A DNA stretch of 64,000 bases from contig NZ_CP071872.1 of NCBI RefSeq assembly GCF_022647665.1, positions 6,014,001 to 6,078,000 on the forward strand, written 5' to 3'. Below are positions 55,631-63,925 of this stretch, piece after piece. Position numbers and translations under genes: made by a program. The stretch's first letter is position 1. Each line of letters begins with the position of its first letter. A model generated the notes under the pieces. The model saw only the letters and a program-made list of their open reading frames with translations, made no database searches and was not told the origin of the DNA. This DNA is from Streptomyces formicae (lineage in GTDB: Bacteria; Actinomycetota; Actinomycetes; Streptomycetales; Streptomycetaceae).

Positions 55631-56659
55631 TCAGACGCGGACGCCGAACTGGAAGGTGCCCATGTAGTCCATCGACTCGTACCGGACCACGGCACCCGGC
55701 TTCGGCGCGTGCAGGATCTGGTTGTTGCCCGCGTACAGGCCCACGTGGGAAAGGCCGTTGAAGAAGACGAGGTCGCCCGGCTTGAGCTGGCTGCGGCCGA
55801 TCTTCACGCCGTCGTTCTGCTGGGTGTACGTGGTGCGGCTGAGGCTCACACCGGCCTGGCGGTAGGCCCACTGCGTGAGGCCGGAGCAGTCGTAGGAGTT
55901 GGGGCCCTCGGCGCCGGACACGTACGGCTTGCCCTGCTGGGTGGCGGCGGCGTTGAGGGCGGCGGCGCCGCGCTGCGAGGCGGGCACCTCGTTGCCGAGG
56001 TCCACGCGGTCGCCGGCGGCACGGCTGGCGCGGAGCTCCTCCTCCTGCATCTTCGCGCGCTCCGCGGCGGTCAGGGTGTTGAGGAGCTTCTGCGCCTCCG
56101 CGAGCTTGCCCTGGAACGCCTTCTTCTTCTCGCCGAGCGTCTTGCGCACGTCCTCGAGGTCGGCGAGCTTCTTCGCCGCCTCGGCGCGCTGCTGGGCCAG
56201 AGTGCGCTGCTTGGCCTGGATGTTCTCCAGGGCGTCGGTCTGCTTGGCGCTCAGCTGGTCGATCGCGGACGCCTTGTCGAGGTAGGTGTCCGGGTCGGAG
56301 GAGAGGAAGAGCTGGAGCGCGGGGTCGATACCGCCGGAGCGGTACTGGGCGCTGGCCACCGAACCCAGGCTGTCGCGCAGGGTGTTGACCTCGTCCTGGC
56401 CGCGGGCGACCTTGTCCTGGATCGCGTCGACCTGCTTCTGGAGCTTGGTCTGCTGCTCCTTGGCCCCGTTGTACTCCTCGGTGGCCTTCTCCGCCTCGTG
56501 GTAGAGCGCGTCGACCTTCGCCTTGACCTCGTCCTTGCCCGGCTTCGCCGGAGCGGCCTGGGCGGCCTGGGAGGAAAGGGCGACGGCGGCTGCGGCGGTC
56601 GCGGTGAGCACGGTCACACGGGTGCGGCTCGGCTGCTTGGGACGACGGTGGGACGCCAC
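55631..56659 (-). CDS. NlpC/P60 endopeptidase with coiled coil, copy B
   Basis: 342 residues. The GTG start (MASHRRPKQPSRTRV) has AAGGAG about 10 nt upstream; the signal peptide (VTVLTATAAAAVALSSQAAQAAPA region) ends near residue 40. Coiled coil from about 45 to 210 (KVDALYHEAEKATEEYNGAK; SLGSVASAQYRSGGIDPALQ). NlpC/P60 catalytic domain: Cys in YDCSGLTQWAYRQAGVSLSR, His in FFNGLSHVGLYAGNNQILHA, and KPGDLVFF. It is a paralogue of copy A by tandem duplication. The start region is AT-poor but is preceded by a long leader (about 170 nt) from a good promoter. Confidence 0.92.
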   Translation of the reverse strand: MASHRRPKQPSRTRVTVLTATAAAAVALSSQAAQAAPAKPGKDEVKAKVDALYHEAEKATEEYNGAKEQQTKLQKQVDAIQDKVARGQDEVNTLRDSLGSVASAQYRSGGIDPALQLFLSSDPDTYLDKASAIDQLSAKQTDALENIQAKQRTLAQQRAEAAKKLADLEDVRKTLGEKKKAFQGKLAEAQKLLNTLTAAERAKMQEEELRASRAAGDRVDLGNEVPASQRGAAALNAAATQQGKPYVSGAEGPNSYDCSGLTQWAYRQAGVSLSRTTYTQQNDGVKIGRSQLKPGDLVFFNGLSHVGLYAGNNQILHAPKPGAVVRYESMDYMGTFQFGVRV

Positions 56660-57000
56660 GAAGGCGAGCTCCTTCTTCCTCGAGCCGCCTGCCGGGCAGT
56701 GGGGGGTTGATTCCCCGGCTCCGCGCATGCTCAGCTCCCCGCGAGAACGGGGCCGAACTGCACGAAATAGGCGGTTCCTTCACTGTCATCCCGGATGGAT
56801 GATCAACCGTGCGAAGGTTCGAGGCCTGACCCTAGTGACCTTCCTGTGATCAGTTCAAATCCTCATGAGAAAAAACTGTCGCACGAAGCTCATTCTTTAC
56901 GTTCATCACACGCGTAGTAATGGCCACTTGACGGTACGTTCCGTGAAATCGGGCATTACGCCCAGCATTTGCCAAGACGGAAGAGCGGTACGAGTCCTGC
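56660..57000 (-). promoter_or_regulatory. Promoter and long leader of NlpC/P60 copy B
   Basis: This 341-bp gap holds TTGAAC (56858-56853), 18-nt spacer and TAGGGT (56834-56829) on the minus strand, a good sigma-70-type promoter. The leader of roughly 165 nt contains a hairpin (GCCCCGTTCTCGCGGGG) and GGAGCCGGGGAATCAAC. Long leaders before wall hydrolases in Streptomyces often hold c-di-AMP riboswitches; I could not match that consensus here. The 56860-57000 part is AT-richer (TTCTTTACGTTCATCACACG) and otherwise empty. Confidence 0.55.
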
Positions 57001-58362
57001 CTAGACGCGCGAAAGCCGCTTGAGCAGCATCACCGACGCGACCGGCCGGGCACCGGCCTTCGCGACCCCGTCGGCGACCTCCCGGTCGGTGGAGACCACG
57101 ATGACGGGCCGGCCGGGCGGCTCGGCCCGCACCAGCTGGCGGATCAGCTCGTCCGCGGTGACACCCGGCTTGGAGAACAGCACCCGCACACCGCGCGGCG
57201 GGGCGAGCAGCACGGGCGCGGCGAGCTCCGCCCCGTCGAAGACACACGTGATCTCGGCGCCGGTCTGCGCGGCGAGCATCGCCAGACCGCCGAGCAGCCG
57301 CAGCCGTTGCTTCTCCAGCGGCATCGTCGGATAGCCGGACTTCGTGACGTTGTAGCCGTCGACCACGAGATGCGCCTGGGGCAGCGCGAGCAACTGGTCG
57401 AGCAGTGCGGGGTCGGTCTCGGACAGGGCACGCGCCGCGATGTCCTTCGGCGACATACGGCCCGGCTCGACCGCGTCGACGGTGTCGGCGGGATGCACGG
57501 ACGCGGGCGGCAGGGCCAGCTCCCGGCGCAGCCCCTGGGCCGCGTCCAGCACCGTGTCCAGCAGCAGCCGCACCCGCATGTCCTCGATCGAGCGTCCCTC
57601 CCGGGCGGCCCTGCGGCTCGCCTCGACGGCCGACTCGGCCTCGCCGAGCCGGGCCCTGAGCCGCCGGGCCTCGCTCTCGGCCGCGGACACCTGGGCGTGG
57701 GCCTCCGCCCGCACCGACTCGATCTCGGCGGTGGTCCGGCGCACCGCCGCCTCACCGCGTTTCACATCGCTCTGGGCGCTGCGCAGCTTGCGGTGAAGCG
57801 ATTCGGCTTCCTTGCGGGCGGCGTCCAGTTCGGCCCGCAGCCGCTCGGTCTCGGCCCTGGTCTGCGTCCTGAGCCGGTCGACCTCCTCGCGCAGCCGCTC
57901 CAGCTCGCGCCGGGACTCCTCGTCGGCGCGCTCGGCGTGCGTGCGCAGGGCCTCCTCGCCCGCCGCGGCCACCAGTTTCACCCAGCCGACGGGGCGCAGT
58001 ACGAAGGCGGCCGCGGCCACGTCGACGGGGTCGGCGGCCGGGGGCGGCGCCCCCGACTCCAGCGCCTCGGCCAGCTCCGGCTGCGCCTCGCGCAGCCGTT
58101 CGCCGATGCGCTGGCGGAAGACCGGATCGGTCTCCAGCGCGGCCGCCATGGCGTTGCCGGCGAACCTGGCCCGGCGGGTCGGGGTGAAGCGGGCGTACTG
58201 CCGCAGCTGGGCGGGCAGGTCGCCGATGGTCAGCCCGCCGAACGCGTCCGACACGAGGGCGACGACCCGGCGCCGTACGCCTTCGGGCAGCGGGTGGTCG
58301 AGCGCCTCGGCGGCGCCGCCGGCCGCACCGGCCGGCCCCGCGCCGCTGTCAGGCTGCTCCAC
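57001..58362 (-). CDS. NYN-domain protein with coiled coil (predicted RNase)
   Basis: 453 residues. The N-terminal 150 residues are a conserved helical domain (VRRRVVALVSDAFGGLTIGD, RRARFAGNAMAAALETDPVF, VGWVKLVAAAGEEALRTHAE). Then comes a coiled coil of about 110 residues (ELERLREEVDRLRTQTRAET) and a C-terminal NYN/PIN-like domain: AHLVVDGYNVTKSGYPTMPL (first Asp about 330), EITCVFDGAELAAPVL, VRVLFSKPGVTADELIRQLV and VIVVSTDREVADGVAKAGAR. The Asp residues match the metal site of NYN nucleases related to YacP/Rae1. Substrate unknown. GTG start. It is followed 170 nt or more later by the leader of NlpC/P60 copy B, and a small Zn-ribbon gene lies just upstream on the same strand. Confidence 0.9.
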   Translation of the reverse strand: MEQPDSGAGPAGAAGGAAEALDHPLPEGVRRRVVALVSDAFGGLTIGDLPAQLRQYARFTPTRRARFAGNAMAAALETDPVFRQRIGERLREAQPELAEALESGAPPPAADPVDVAAAAFVLRPVGWVKLVAAAGEEALRTHAERADEESRRELERLREEVDRLRTQTRAETERLRAELDAARKEAESLHRKLRSAQSDVKRGEAAVRRTTAEIESVRAEAHAQVSAAESEARRLRARLGEAESAVEASRRAAREGRSIEDMRVRLLLDTVLDAAQGLRRELALPPASVHPADTVDAVEPGRMSPKDIAARALSETDPALLDQLLALPQAHLVVDGYNVTKSGYPTMPLEKQRLRLLGGLAMLAAQTGAEITCVFDGAELAAPVLLAPPRGVRVLFSKPGVTADELIRQLVRAEPPGRPVIVVSTDREVADGVAKAGARPVASVMLLKRLSRV

Positions 58363-58407
58363 AGTCCGTCACCCCTACTGTCATGGTCCCGGTCCGCGCG
58401 GCTCCCC

Positions 58408-58653
58408 TCAGGAGCCGGCGCCCGGCCTGTCCACCAACTCGATCTGGTCCACCGCGTTGCACCAGCGGCACCGGACCGACTCGATGGTCTCACTGACCAC
58501 CTCGCGCTCCTCCACCGTGGGTTCTCCGGCCAGGTCCAGATGGACGTACTCGACGACCTTGGACGAACGGGTCACATCGAAGCGGGTGAGATTCCCGCAG
58601 AGCGTGCAGCGCCACCTGGTGGTGGCGGTCGGCGCGGGCACCGTCGTCATCAT
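58408..58653 (-). CDS. Small zinc-ribbon-like protein
   Basis: 81 residues (80 from the second ATG). Two Cys pairs, CTLCGNLTRFDV (about 16-27) and VRCRWCNAVDQIEL (about 60-73), can bind one zinc. The middle (VVEYVHLDLAGEPTVEEREV) is beta-rich and acidic. No known function; the type is common in Streptomyces. It starts the minus-strand pair with the NYN gene (45 bp gap), so it may be its regulator or RNA-binding partner. Divergent from the rhomboid gene. Confidence 0.8.
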   Translation of the reverse strand: MMTTVPAPTATTRWRCTLCGNLTRFDVTRSSKVVEYVHLDLAGEPTVEEREVVSETIESVRCRWCNAVDQIELVDRPGAGS

Positions 58654-58771
58654 GCCGTCCTCGACTCTCGACCGGTCGTGTGTACTGCCCGCAACCCTAC
58701 GACCTCGGGGGTCTGCCGGGACACGGCGAGGCGGTCCGTCCCGATCGGTCCCGGTACGCCATGCTCTGTTG

Positions 58772-59494
58772 GTGATCGATCGGCGGACCGGACCCGTGAT
58801 GACCTATTCGGCGATCGGGCTGTGCTGTCTGCTCTTCGTCATCGGTCCGGTTTCCGGGTTCAACCCCTCGTACGGCACAGGGGACACCCTTCTCACCGGA
58901 ACGGTGTCCTACTTCGAACGCTGGGGCGTCATCCCGAGCGAGCTGACGGGCGCCGGCCCGCGCACGCTCCTCACCCCGCTGACGGCGCTCTTCGTGCACG
59001 GCAGCTGGCTGCATCTGCTCGGCAACATGCTGTTCCTCTATGTCTTCGGCGCGATGGCCGAGGAGCGGATGGGGCACGTGCAGTTCGCCCTCTTCTACGT
59101 CGGCTGCGGCTATCTCGCGCTCCTCGCGTACGCGGCGGCCAACGCGGAGTCCGCGCAGACGCTGGTGGGGGCGTCGGGGGCGATCTCCGGGGTGCTCGGG
59201 GCGTTCCTGCGGCTCTTCCCGCGGGCGCGGGTGACGAGCCTCTACCCCTTCCTCTTCTTCCTGCCGCTGCGCTTCCCCGCATGGATGGTGCTGGTCTTCT
59301 GGTTCGCGCTGCAATGGCTGGCGGAGGCGCAAAGCACGGCGTCGGGGCCGGGGGTGGCGTATCTGGCGCATCTGGTGGGCTTCGGGCTCGGCTTCCTCTT
59401 CGCATGGGCCCGCTTCCGGACGGGGACTGCTGCATTTTCCGGGGGGCGACGGGGTCAGCGGCTCCGCCGCGGGCCCCGGACCCCCAGCAAGTAG
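58772..59494 (+). CDS. Rhomboid-family intramembrane serine protease
   Basis: 240 residues with six to seven membrane helices. L1 loop and helix features GSWLHLLGNMLFLYVFGAMA (His-Asn about 85-88), catalytic Ser in QTLVGASGAISGVLGAFLRL (GASG, about residue 137), and catalytic His in VAYLAHLVGFGLGFLFAWAR (about 199). It cleaves membrane proteins within the bilayer; the substrate is unknown. The GTG at 58772 is likely; the GTG/ATG pair at 58796/58799 is an alternative that also keeps every helix. No clear ribosome site. Tail basic (GGRRGQRLRRGPRTPSK). Confidence 0.9.
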   Translation: MIDRRTGPVMTYSAIGLCCLLFVIGPVSGFNPSYGTGDTLLTGTVSYFERWGVIPSELTGAGPRTLLTPLTALFVHGSWLHLLGNMLFLYVFGAMAEERMGHVQFALFYVGCGYLALLAYAAANAESAQTLVGASGAISGVLGAFLRLFPRARVTSLYPFLFFLPLRFPAWMVLVFWFALQWLAEAQSTASGPGVAYLAHLVGFGLGFLFAWARFRTGTAAFSGGRRGQRLRRGPRTPSK

Positions 59495-59536
59495 TCTTGA
59501 AGCCCAAGCCAGGGCCACTCAGGGAGACAGTCAGCC

Positions 59537-59818
59537 GTGATCACCGCGATCGTGCTCATCAAGACCAGCGTGGACCGCATCCCGGAGATCGCCGAGTCGA
59601 TCGCCGCGCTGGACAGCGTCAGCGAGGTCTTCTCGGTCACCGGGACGTACGACCTCATCGCGATGGTCCGCGTCGCCAGGCACGACGACCTCGCGGACGT
59701 CATCCCCGGCAGCATCAGCAAGATCCCGGGCGTGGAGGCGACGGACACGCACGTGGCGTTCCGTACGTACTCGCAGCACGACCTGGAGGCGGCCTTCGCG
59801 ATCGGCCTGGACGCCTAG
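59537..59818 (+). CDS. Stand-alone Lrp/AsnC ligand-binding (RAM) domain protein
   Basis: 93 residues covering only the alpha-beta RAM domain of Lrp/AsnC regulators: AIVLIKTSVDRIPEIAESIA, VSEVFSVTGTYDLIAMVRVA, and GVEATDTHVAFRTYSQHDLE. There is no helix-turn-helix. Such proteins form rings that bind amino acids and may modulate full-length Lrp proteins. GTG with AGGGAG about 9-12 nt upstream. Highly conserved among actinobacteria. The stop codon is immediately followed by a TAGGGCCTGTC repeat variant. Confidence 0.92.
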   Translation: MITAIVLIKTSVDRIPEIAESIAALDSVSEVFSVTGTYDLIAMVRVARHDDLADVIPGSISKIPGVEATDTHVAFRTYSQHDLEAAFAIGLDA

Positions 59819-59920
59819 GGCCTGTCGCACACGCCCCCCTCCACCCGGGCGGCCGGATGATGAACTGCCCTTCACAAAGCGCTCATTCGGGACTCACGGC
59901 CACCGCCGAGACTCACTGAT

Positions 59921-61348
59921 GTGGCCCTCTCCCTCCGGGGGACGCTCTGGCTGTGCGCCGCGCTCAGCGCCTGCGCCCTGCTGGCCGTCCCCGCCAACTT
60001 CCCGGGCCTCGGCGCCGACGCCCGGCTCCCCCTCGCCGTCTTCGCCCTCGCCACCTGCGCCTGGATCGCGACCCCCGTCGACGACACGTACATCGCGCTC
60101 GGCGCGGGGCTGGCGCTCACCGCGACCGGGGTGATCGGCAGCGAGAAGCTCTTCGCGACCCTCGGCGACGCCACGATCTGGCTGCTGATCTGCGCGTTCG
60201 TGCTGGCCGCCGCGGTCACCAGGACCGGGCTCGCGGGCCGGGCCGCCGCCTTTCTGGTCAGCGGCGCCAGGACCGTACGGCAGCTGGTGCACCTGACGAC
60301 GGCCGCGCTCGTCCTCACCGCCTTCGCCGTGCCGGCCACCTCGGGCCGCGCCGCACTCGCCCTGCCCGTCTTCCTCGCCCTCGCCCGGGCGCTGGCCGAC
60401 CGCAGGCGTCTGGTCGCGATGCTCGCACTGCTCTTCCCCACCGTGGTGCTGCTGTCCGCGGTCGCGACCCTCATCGGCGCCGGGGCCCATCTCATCACCG
60501 TCAACGTGCTCTGGCAGCAGACGGGCGAGCGGCTCGGCTTCGTCGAGTGGCTGCTGCTCGGGCTGCCGCTTGCGGTCGTCTCGTCCCATCTGGCCGCGGA
60601 GGCCGTGCTGTTGACGACGACCCGGCGGGCGGAGCGCCGCGCCCCGGTACGGATCACCCCGGAACAGATCGCCGTGCTCGTCGACGACCCGGCGACCCCG
60701 GTCACCGGTCCCCTCACCACCGCCGAGACCCGCTGTCTGGCGCTGCTCGGCACGGTGGTGGCGCTGTGGTGCAGCGAGCCGCTGCACCATGTGCCGCCCG
60801 CCGTGGTGGCGCTGATCGGTGCGGTGGTCGCGGCCTCGCCCGCGCTCGGCACCGTACGCCTCAAGGACGCGCTGCGCACGGTGCCGTGGCCGCTGCTGCT
60901 GTTCATGGCGGCGACCACGGCCATGGGGGTCGCGCTCGCCGAATCGGGCGCGGCGGGGTGGCTGGTCGGCGGGCTGCCGCTGGAGGTGCCCGCGTGGCTG
61001 TTCCTCACCGTGGTCGTCGCGGTCTCCACCGCGGCCCATCTGGTGCTCCAGTCACGCTCGGCCCGCTCGTCGGTGCTCGTGCCGCTGGTCGTCGCGGCGG
61101 CGGTGGGGGCGGGCGTGAACCCGGTGGCCGCCGCGCTCGCCTCCACGGCGGCGGCCGGCTTCTGCCACACCCTGCCCGCGTCTGCGAAGCCCGTCGCGCT
61201 CTTCGCCGAACTGCCCGGCAGCTACACCCCGCGCGATCTGCTGCACCTCTCGGCCGCCCTGGCGCCGCTCACCGCGGCGCTCGTACTGCTCTTCGCCCTC
61301 ACCGTCTGGCCGCTGCTCGGCGTGCCCGTACTCCTGGAGAAGCCGTGA
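59921..61348 (+). CDS. SLC13/ArsB-type permease
   Basis: 475 residues, about 11 membrane helices. Features of the ion-transporter superfamily are LGDATIWLLICAFVLAAAVT (about 75-94), TRTGLAGRAAAFLV, FAVPATSGRAALALPVFLAL (helical hairpin with a conserved Ser-Thr-type turn) and the second repeat LLLFMAATTAMGVALAESGA and VLQSRSARSSVLVPLVVAAA. Likely substrates are organic acids such as dicarboxylates, glycerate or glycolate. GTG start; weak ribosome site. It overlaps the glycerate kinase gene by GTGA, so uptake of glycerate or a precursor is a reasonable inference. Confidence 0.86.
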   Translation: MALSLRGTLWLCAALSACALLAVPANFPGLGADARLPLAVFALATCAWIATPVDDTYIALGAGLALTATGVIGSEKLFATLGDATIWLLICAFVLAAAVTRTGLAGRAAAFLVSGARTVRQLVHLTTAALVLTAFAVPATSGRAALALPVFLALARALADRRRLVAMLALLFPTVVLLSAVATLIGAGAHLITVNVLWQQTGERLGFVEWLLLGLPLAVVSSHLAAEAVLLTTTRRAERRAPVRITPEQIAVLVDDPATPVTGPLTTAETRCLALLGTVVALWCSEPLHHVPPAVVALIGAVVAASPALGTVRLKDALRTVPWPLLLFMAATTAMGVALAESGAAGWLVGGLPLEVPAWLFLTVVVAVSTAAHLVLQSRSARSSVLVPLVVAAAVGAGVNPVAAALASTAAAGFCHTLPASAKPVALFAELPGSYTPRDLLHLSAALAPLTAALVLLFALTVWPLLGVPVLLEKP

Positions 61349-62534
61349 CCTTCCGGATCGCCGTCGCCCCCAGCGGCTCAAGGAATCCCTGTCCGCGGCG
61401 GACGCCGCCGCGTCGATCGCCGAGGGCCTGCGGCGGGTCGTGCCGGACGCCGAGGTCGACCTCATCCCGCTCGTCGACGGCGGCGAGGGCACGGCGCAGG
61501 CGCTGGCCGCGGCGGCGGGCGGCCGCCTCGTGCACCGTACGGCCACCGGCCCGGTCGGCGAGCCCGTCCGGGCCCACTTCGCGCTGCTCGGCCCCGGGCG
61601 CGCGGTCGTCGAGATGGCGGCGGTCGCGGGGCTGTCGCTGGTCCCTCCGGACCGCCGCGATCCTGCGCGCACGACGACGTACGGCGTCGGCGAACTCCTT
61701 CGCGCCGCCCTCGACTCCGGCGCCCGCCGCATCCTCGTCGGCTGCGGCGACTCGGGCACGTCGGACGGCGGCGCGGGCGCCCTCCAGGCGCTCGGTGCGC
61801 GGCTCCTCGACAGTAGGGGGAACGAACTCGGCCGGGGCGGCGCCGAGTTGGCGCATCTCGACCGCGTCGACCCGAGCGGCCTCGCCACGGCTCGCCGGGA
61901 CCGAGATCCTGGTCGCCTGCAACCCGCACAACGTGCTGTGCGGGGCACGGGGCGTGGCCCGCGTCTTCGGCCCTCAGAAGGGCGCGACGCCGGAGCAGGT
62001 GGAGGAGCTGTCGGGGGCGCTGGAGCGGTGGGCGGCGGTGCTGAGCCGGGATGTGGCGGGCGCCCACGGCGCGCGCGACCTGCGACTCGGGCCGGGACCG
62101 GGGCGTCCGGAGGGCTCGGGGCCGGACTCGCCGCCGTGGGAGCCCGCCTGCTCCCCCGCTTCGAGGTGCTCCTGGGCCACCTCGACCTGGACGCCCGGCT
62201 CGCCGCCGCAGACCTCGTCGTCACCGCCGAAGGCGCGCTCGACGGACAGACCCCGCACGGCAAGATCCCGGCCGAAGTGGCCCACCGGGCCAAGCGTTCC
62301 GGCCGCCCGGTGCTCGTACTCGCCGGCACGCTCGGCCACGGCGCGCACGAGGTGCGGGCCGTCGGCGTGGATGCGTACAGCTCGATCCTCCCCGCGCCCG
62401 TACCGCTGCGCGAAGCGCTCGGCCGCGCCGGCGAATTCCTCGCCGACGCGGCCGAGCACGCCATACGGATGATCCTGCTGGGAACCCGGCTGCCTCAGAC
62501 CGCCGGCACGCACCTGCCGTCCTCCGTGCGGTAG
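61345..62534 (+). pseudogene. Glycerate 2-kinase (GlxK family), three frameshifts
   Basis: With three repairs the gene gives about 397 residues. Frame pieces: FRIAVAPSG then (K)ESLSAADAAASIAEGLRR; VDLIPLVDGGEGTAQALAAA; GVGELLRAALDSGARRILVG, CGDSGTSDGGAGALQALGAR; then PRLAGTEILVACNPHNVLCG and ARGVARVFGPQKGATPEQVE; then LLPRFEVLLGHLDLDARLAA, DLVVTAEGALDGQTPHGKIP. These are all glycerate kinase type I motifs in order. Breaks: near 61379 (one T lost; ggc ttc aag expected), near 61884 (two bases lost; ctc gac cca cgg expected), and at G-run 62094-62096 (one G lost). No internal piece is missing. It is coupled to the permease upstream and overlaps the convergent aminotransferase gene by 40 bp. Confidence 0.85.
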
Positions 62535-63925
62535 GTCCACTTCGCGCCGTCCCGCACGAGCTCCTTCACGGCCCGCACGAAGCGCTCGACGTGCTCGTCC
62601 GGCGTACCGGCCCCGAAGCTGACCCGGATCGCGTTCAGCGACCTCTCGCCCGACTCGGCCTCCGGGGCGCCGCACTCGCCCTGGTCGGCCGGGTCGCTGC
62701 CGAGGAGCGTGCGGACCAGCGGGTGGGCGCAGAAGAGTCCGTCGCGCACCCCGATGCCGTACTCGGCCGAGAGCGCGGCAGCGAAGTGCGAGCTGTTCCA
62801 GCCGTCCACGACGAACGAGATGACACCGACGCGCGGCGCGTCGTCCCCGAAGAGCGACAGCACGCGCACCTCCGGCACCTCGGCGAGGCCCTCGCGGACC
62901 TTCGCGACGAGGTGCTGCTCGCGCGCGGCCAGCGCCTCGAACCCGGCCTCCTTCAGCGCCTTGCAGGCGGAGGCGATGGAGTAGACGCCGATGACGTTCG
63001 GCGAGCCGGCTTCGTGGCGGGCGGCGGTGGTGTGCCACTCCACCTCCACGCCGCCGTCCGCGCGCCGCGCGACCTTGCGCGAGGCGCCGCCGCCGGCGAG
63101 GTACGGCTCGGCCTCCCGCAGCCAGTCGGCCCGCCCGGCGAGCACACCGGAGCCGAACGGCGCGTACAGCTTGTGCCCGGAGAACGCGACCCAGTCGACG
63201 TCCAACTCCCGTACGGAGACCGGGTGGTGCGGGGCGAGTTGTGCGGCGTCGAGGACGATACGGGCACCGTGGGCGTGCGCGGCGGCGGCGAGCTCGCGTA
63301 CCGGCCAGAGCTCACCGGTGACGTTGGACGCGCCGGTCACGCAGACGAGCGCGGGGCCGTACGGGTCCCGCCCGGCGAGCGCCGCCTCCAGGGTGCGCAC
63401 CGCCTCGCCGGGCGTGCGCGGGGCGTTCAGGTAGGTCACCCGCGCATCCCTCCAGGGCAGCAGCGAGGCGTGGTGCTCGGTCTCGAAGACGAAGACCTCG
63501 CAGTCGGCGGGGACGACCTGGGCGAGGAGGTTGAGCGAGTCCGTCGTCGAACGGGTGAAGACGAGCTGGTCGTCGTCGCGGCAGTCGAGGAACTCGCGGA
63601 CGGTCGCCCGGCTGCTCTCGAACAGGTCCGTGGACAGCTGCGAGAGGTAGCCGGCGCCGCGGTGGACGCTTCCGTAGTACGGCGCGTACGCGGCGACGTC
63701 GTCCCACACGCGCTGGAGGGCGGGGGCGCTGGCCGCGTAGTCGAGGGCGGCGTACGTGACTTCGCCCCCGGTGACGAGAGGGACGGTGACGTCCCGGCCG
63801 AGCACCGGGAGCGGGGCGGCGCAGCAGGGGTCGGCGGTCTCGGTGGCCCCGGCGGTCTCGGTGGCCCCGGCGGTCTCGACAGCGGCGACGGTGGCGGTGG
63901 CGACGGTGTGCGGGCGCACGGACAT
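62495..63925 (-). CDS. Class V aminotransferase (cysteine-desulfurase-like)
   Basis: 476 residues. PLP fold-type I enzyme. YAALDYAASAPALQRVWDDV, YYGSVHRGAGYLSQLSTDLF (about 84-103), LVFTRSTTDSLNLLAQVV, ETEHHASLLPWRDA, ALVCVTGASNVTGELWPV, IVLDAAQLAPHHPVSV, the Schiff-base Lys in WVAFSGHKLYAPFGSGVLAG (about 250) and HEAGSPNVIGVYSIASACKA. It resembles SufS/CsdA and isopenicillin-epimerase-like enzymes; no Fe-S scaffold gene is adjacent, so substrate is open. The N-terminal 32 residues carry an 18-bp tandem repeat giving ETAGAT twice. ATG with CAGGAG 8-9 nt upstream. The last 40 bp overlap the glycerate kinase gene. Confidence 0.9.
   Translation of the reverse strand: MSVRPHTVATATVAAVETAGATETAGATETADPCCAAPLPVLGRDVTVPLVTGGEVTYAALDYAASAPALQRVWDDVAAYAPYYGSVHRGAGYLSQLSTDLFESSRATVREFLDCRDDDQLVFTRSTTDSLNLLAQVVPADCEVFVFETEHHASLLPWRDARVTYLNAPRTPGEAVRTLEAALAGRDPYGPALVCVTGASNVTGELWPVRELAAAAHAHGARIVLDAAQLAPHHPVSVRELDVDWVAFSGHKLYAPFGSGVLAGRADWLREAEPYLAGGGASRKVARRADGGVEVEWHTTAARHEAGSPNVIGVYSIASACKALKEAGFEALAAREQHLVAKVREGLAEVPEVRVLSLFGDDAPRVGVISFVVDGWNSSHFAAALSAEYGIGVRDGLFCAHPLVRTLLGSDPADQGECGAPEAESGERSLNAIRVSFGAGTPDEHVERFVRAVKELVRDGAKWTYRTEDGRCVPAV
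63832..63879 (-). repeat. 18-bp tandem repeat in the aminotransferase N-terminus
   Basis: Plus-strand unit CGGCGGTCTCGGTGGCCC occurs twice perfectly (63832-63867) and again in part, encoding an Ala/Thr/Glu/Gly repeat (ETAGAT) before the conserved domain. Confidence 0.8.

Noticed and set aside
56660..56830. Possible c-di-AMP (ydaO-type) riboswitch before NlpC/P60 copy B
   Set aside because: The leader is long and structured and contains GGAGCCGGGGAATCAAC, but I could not align the two conserved ydaO core blocks in order. A covariance-model search would decide.
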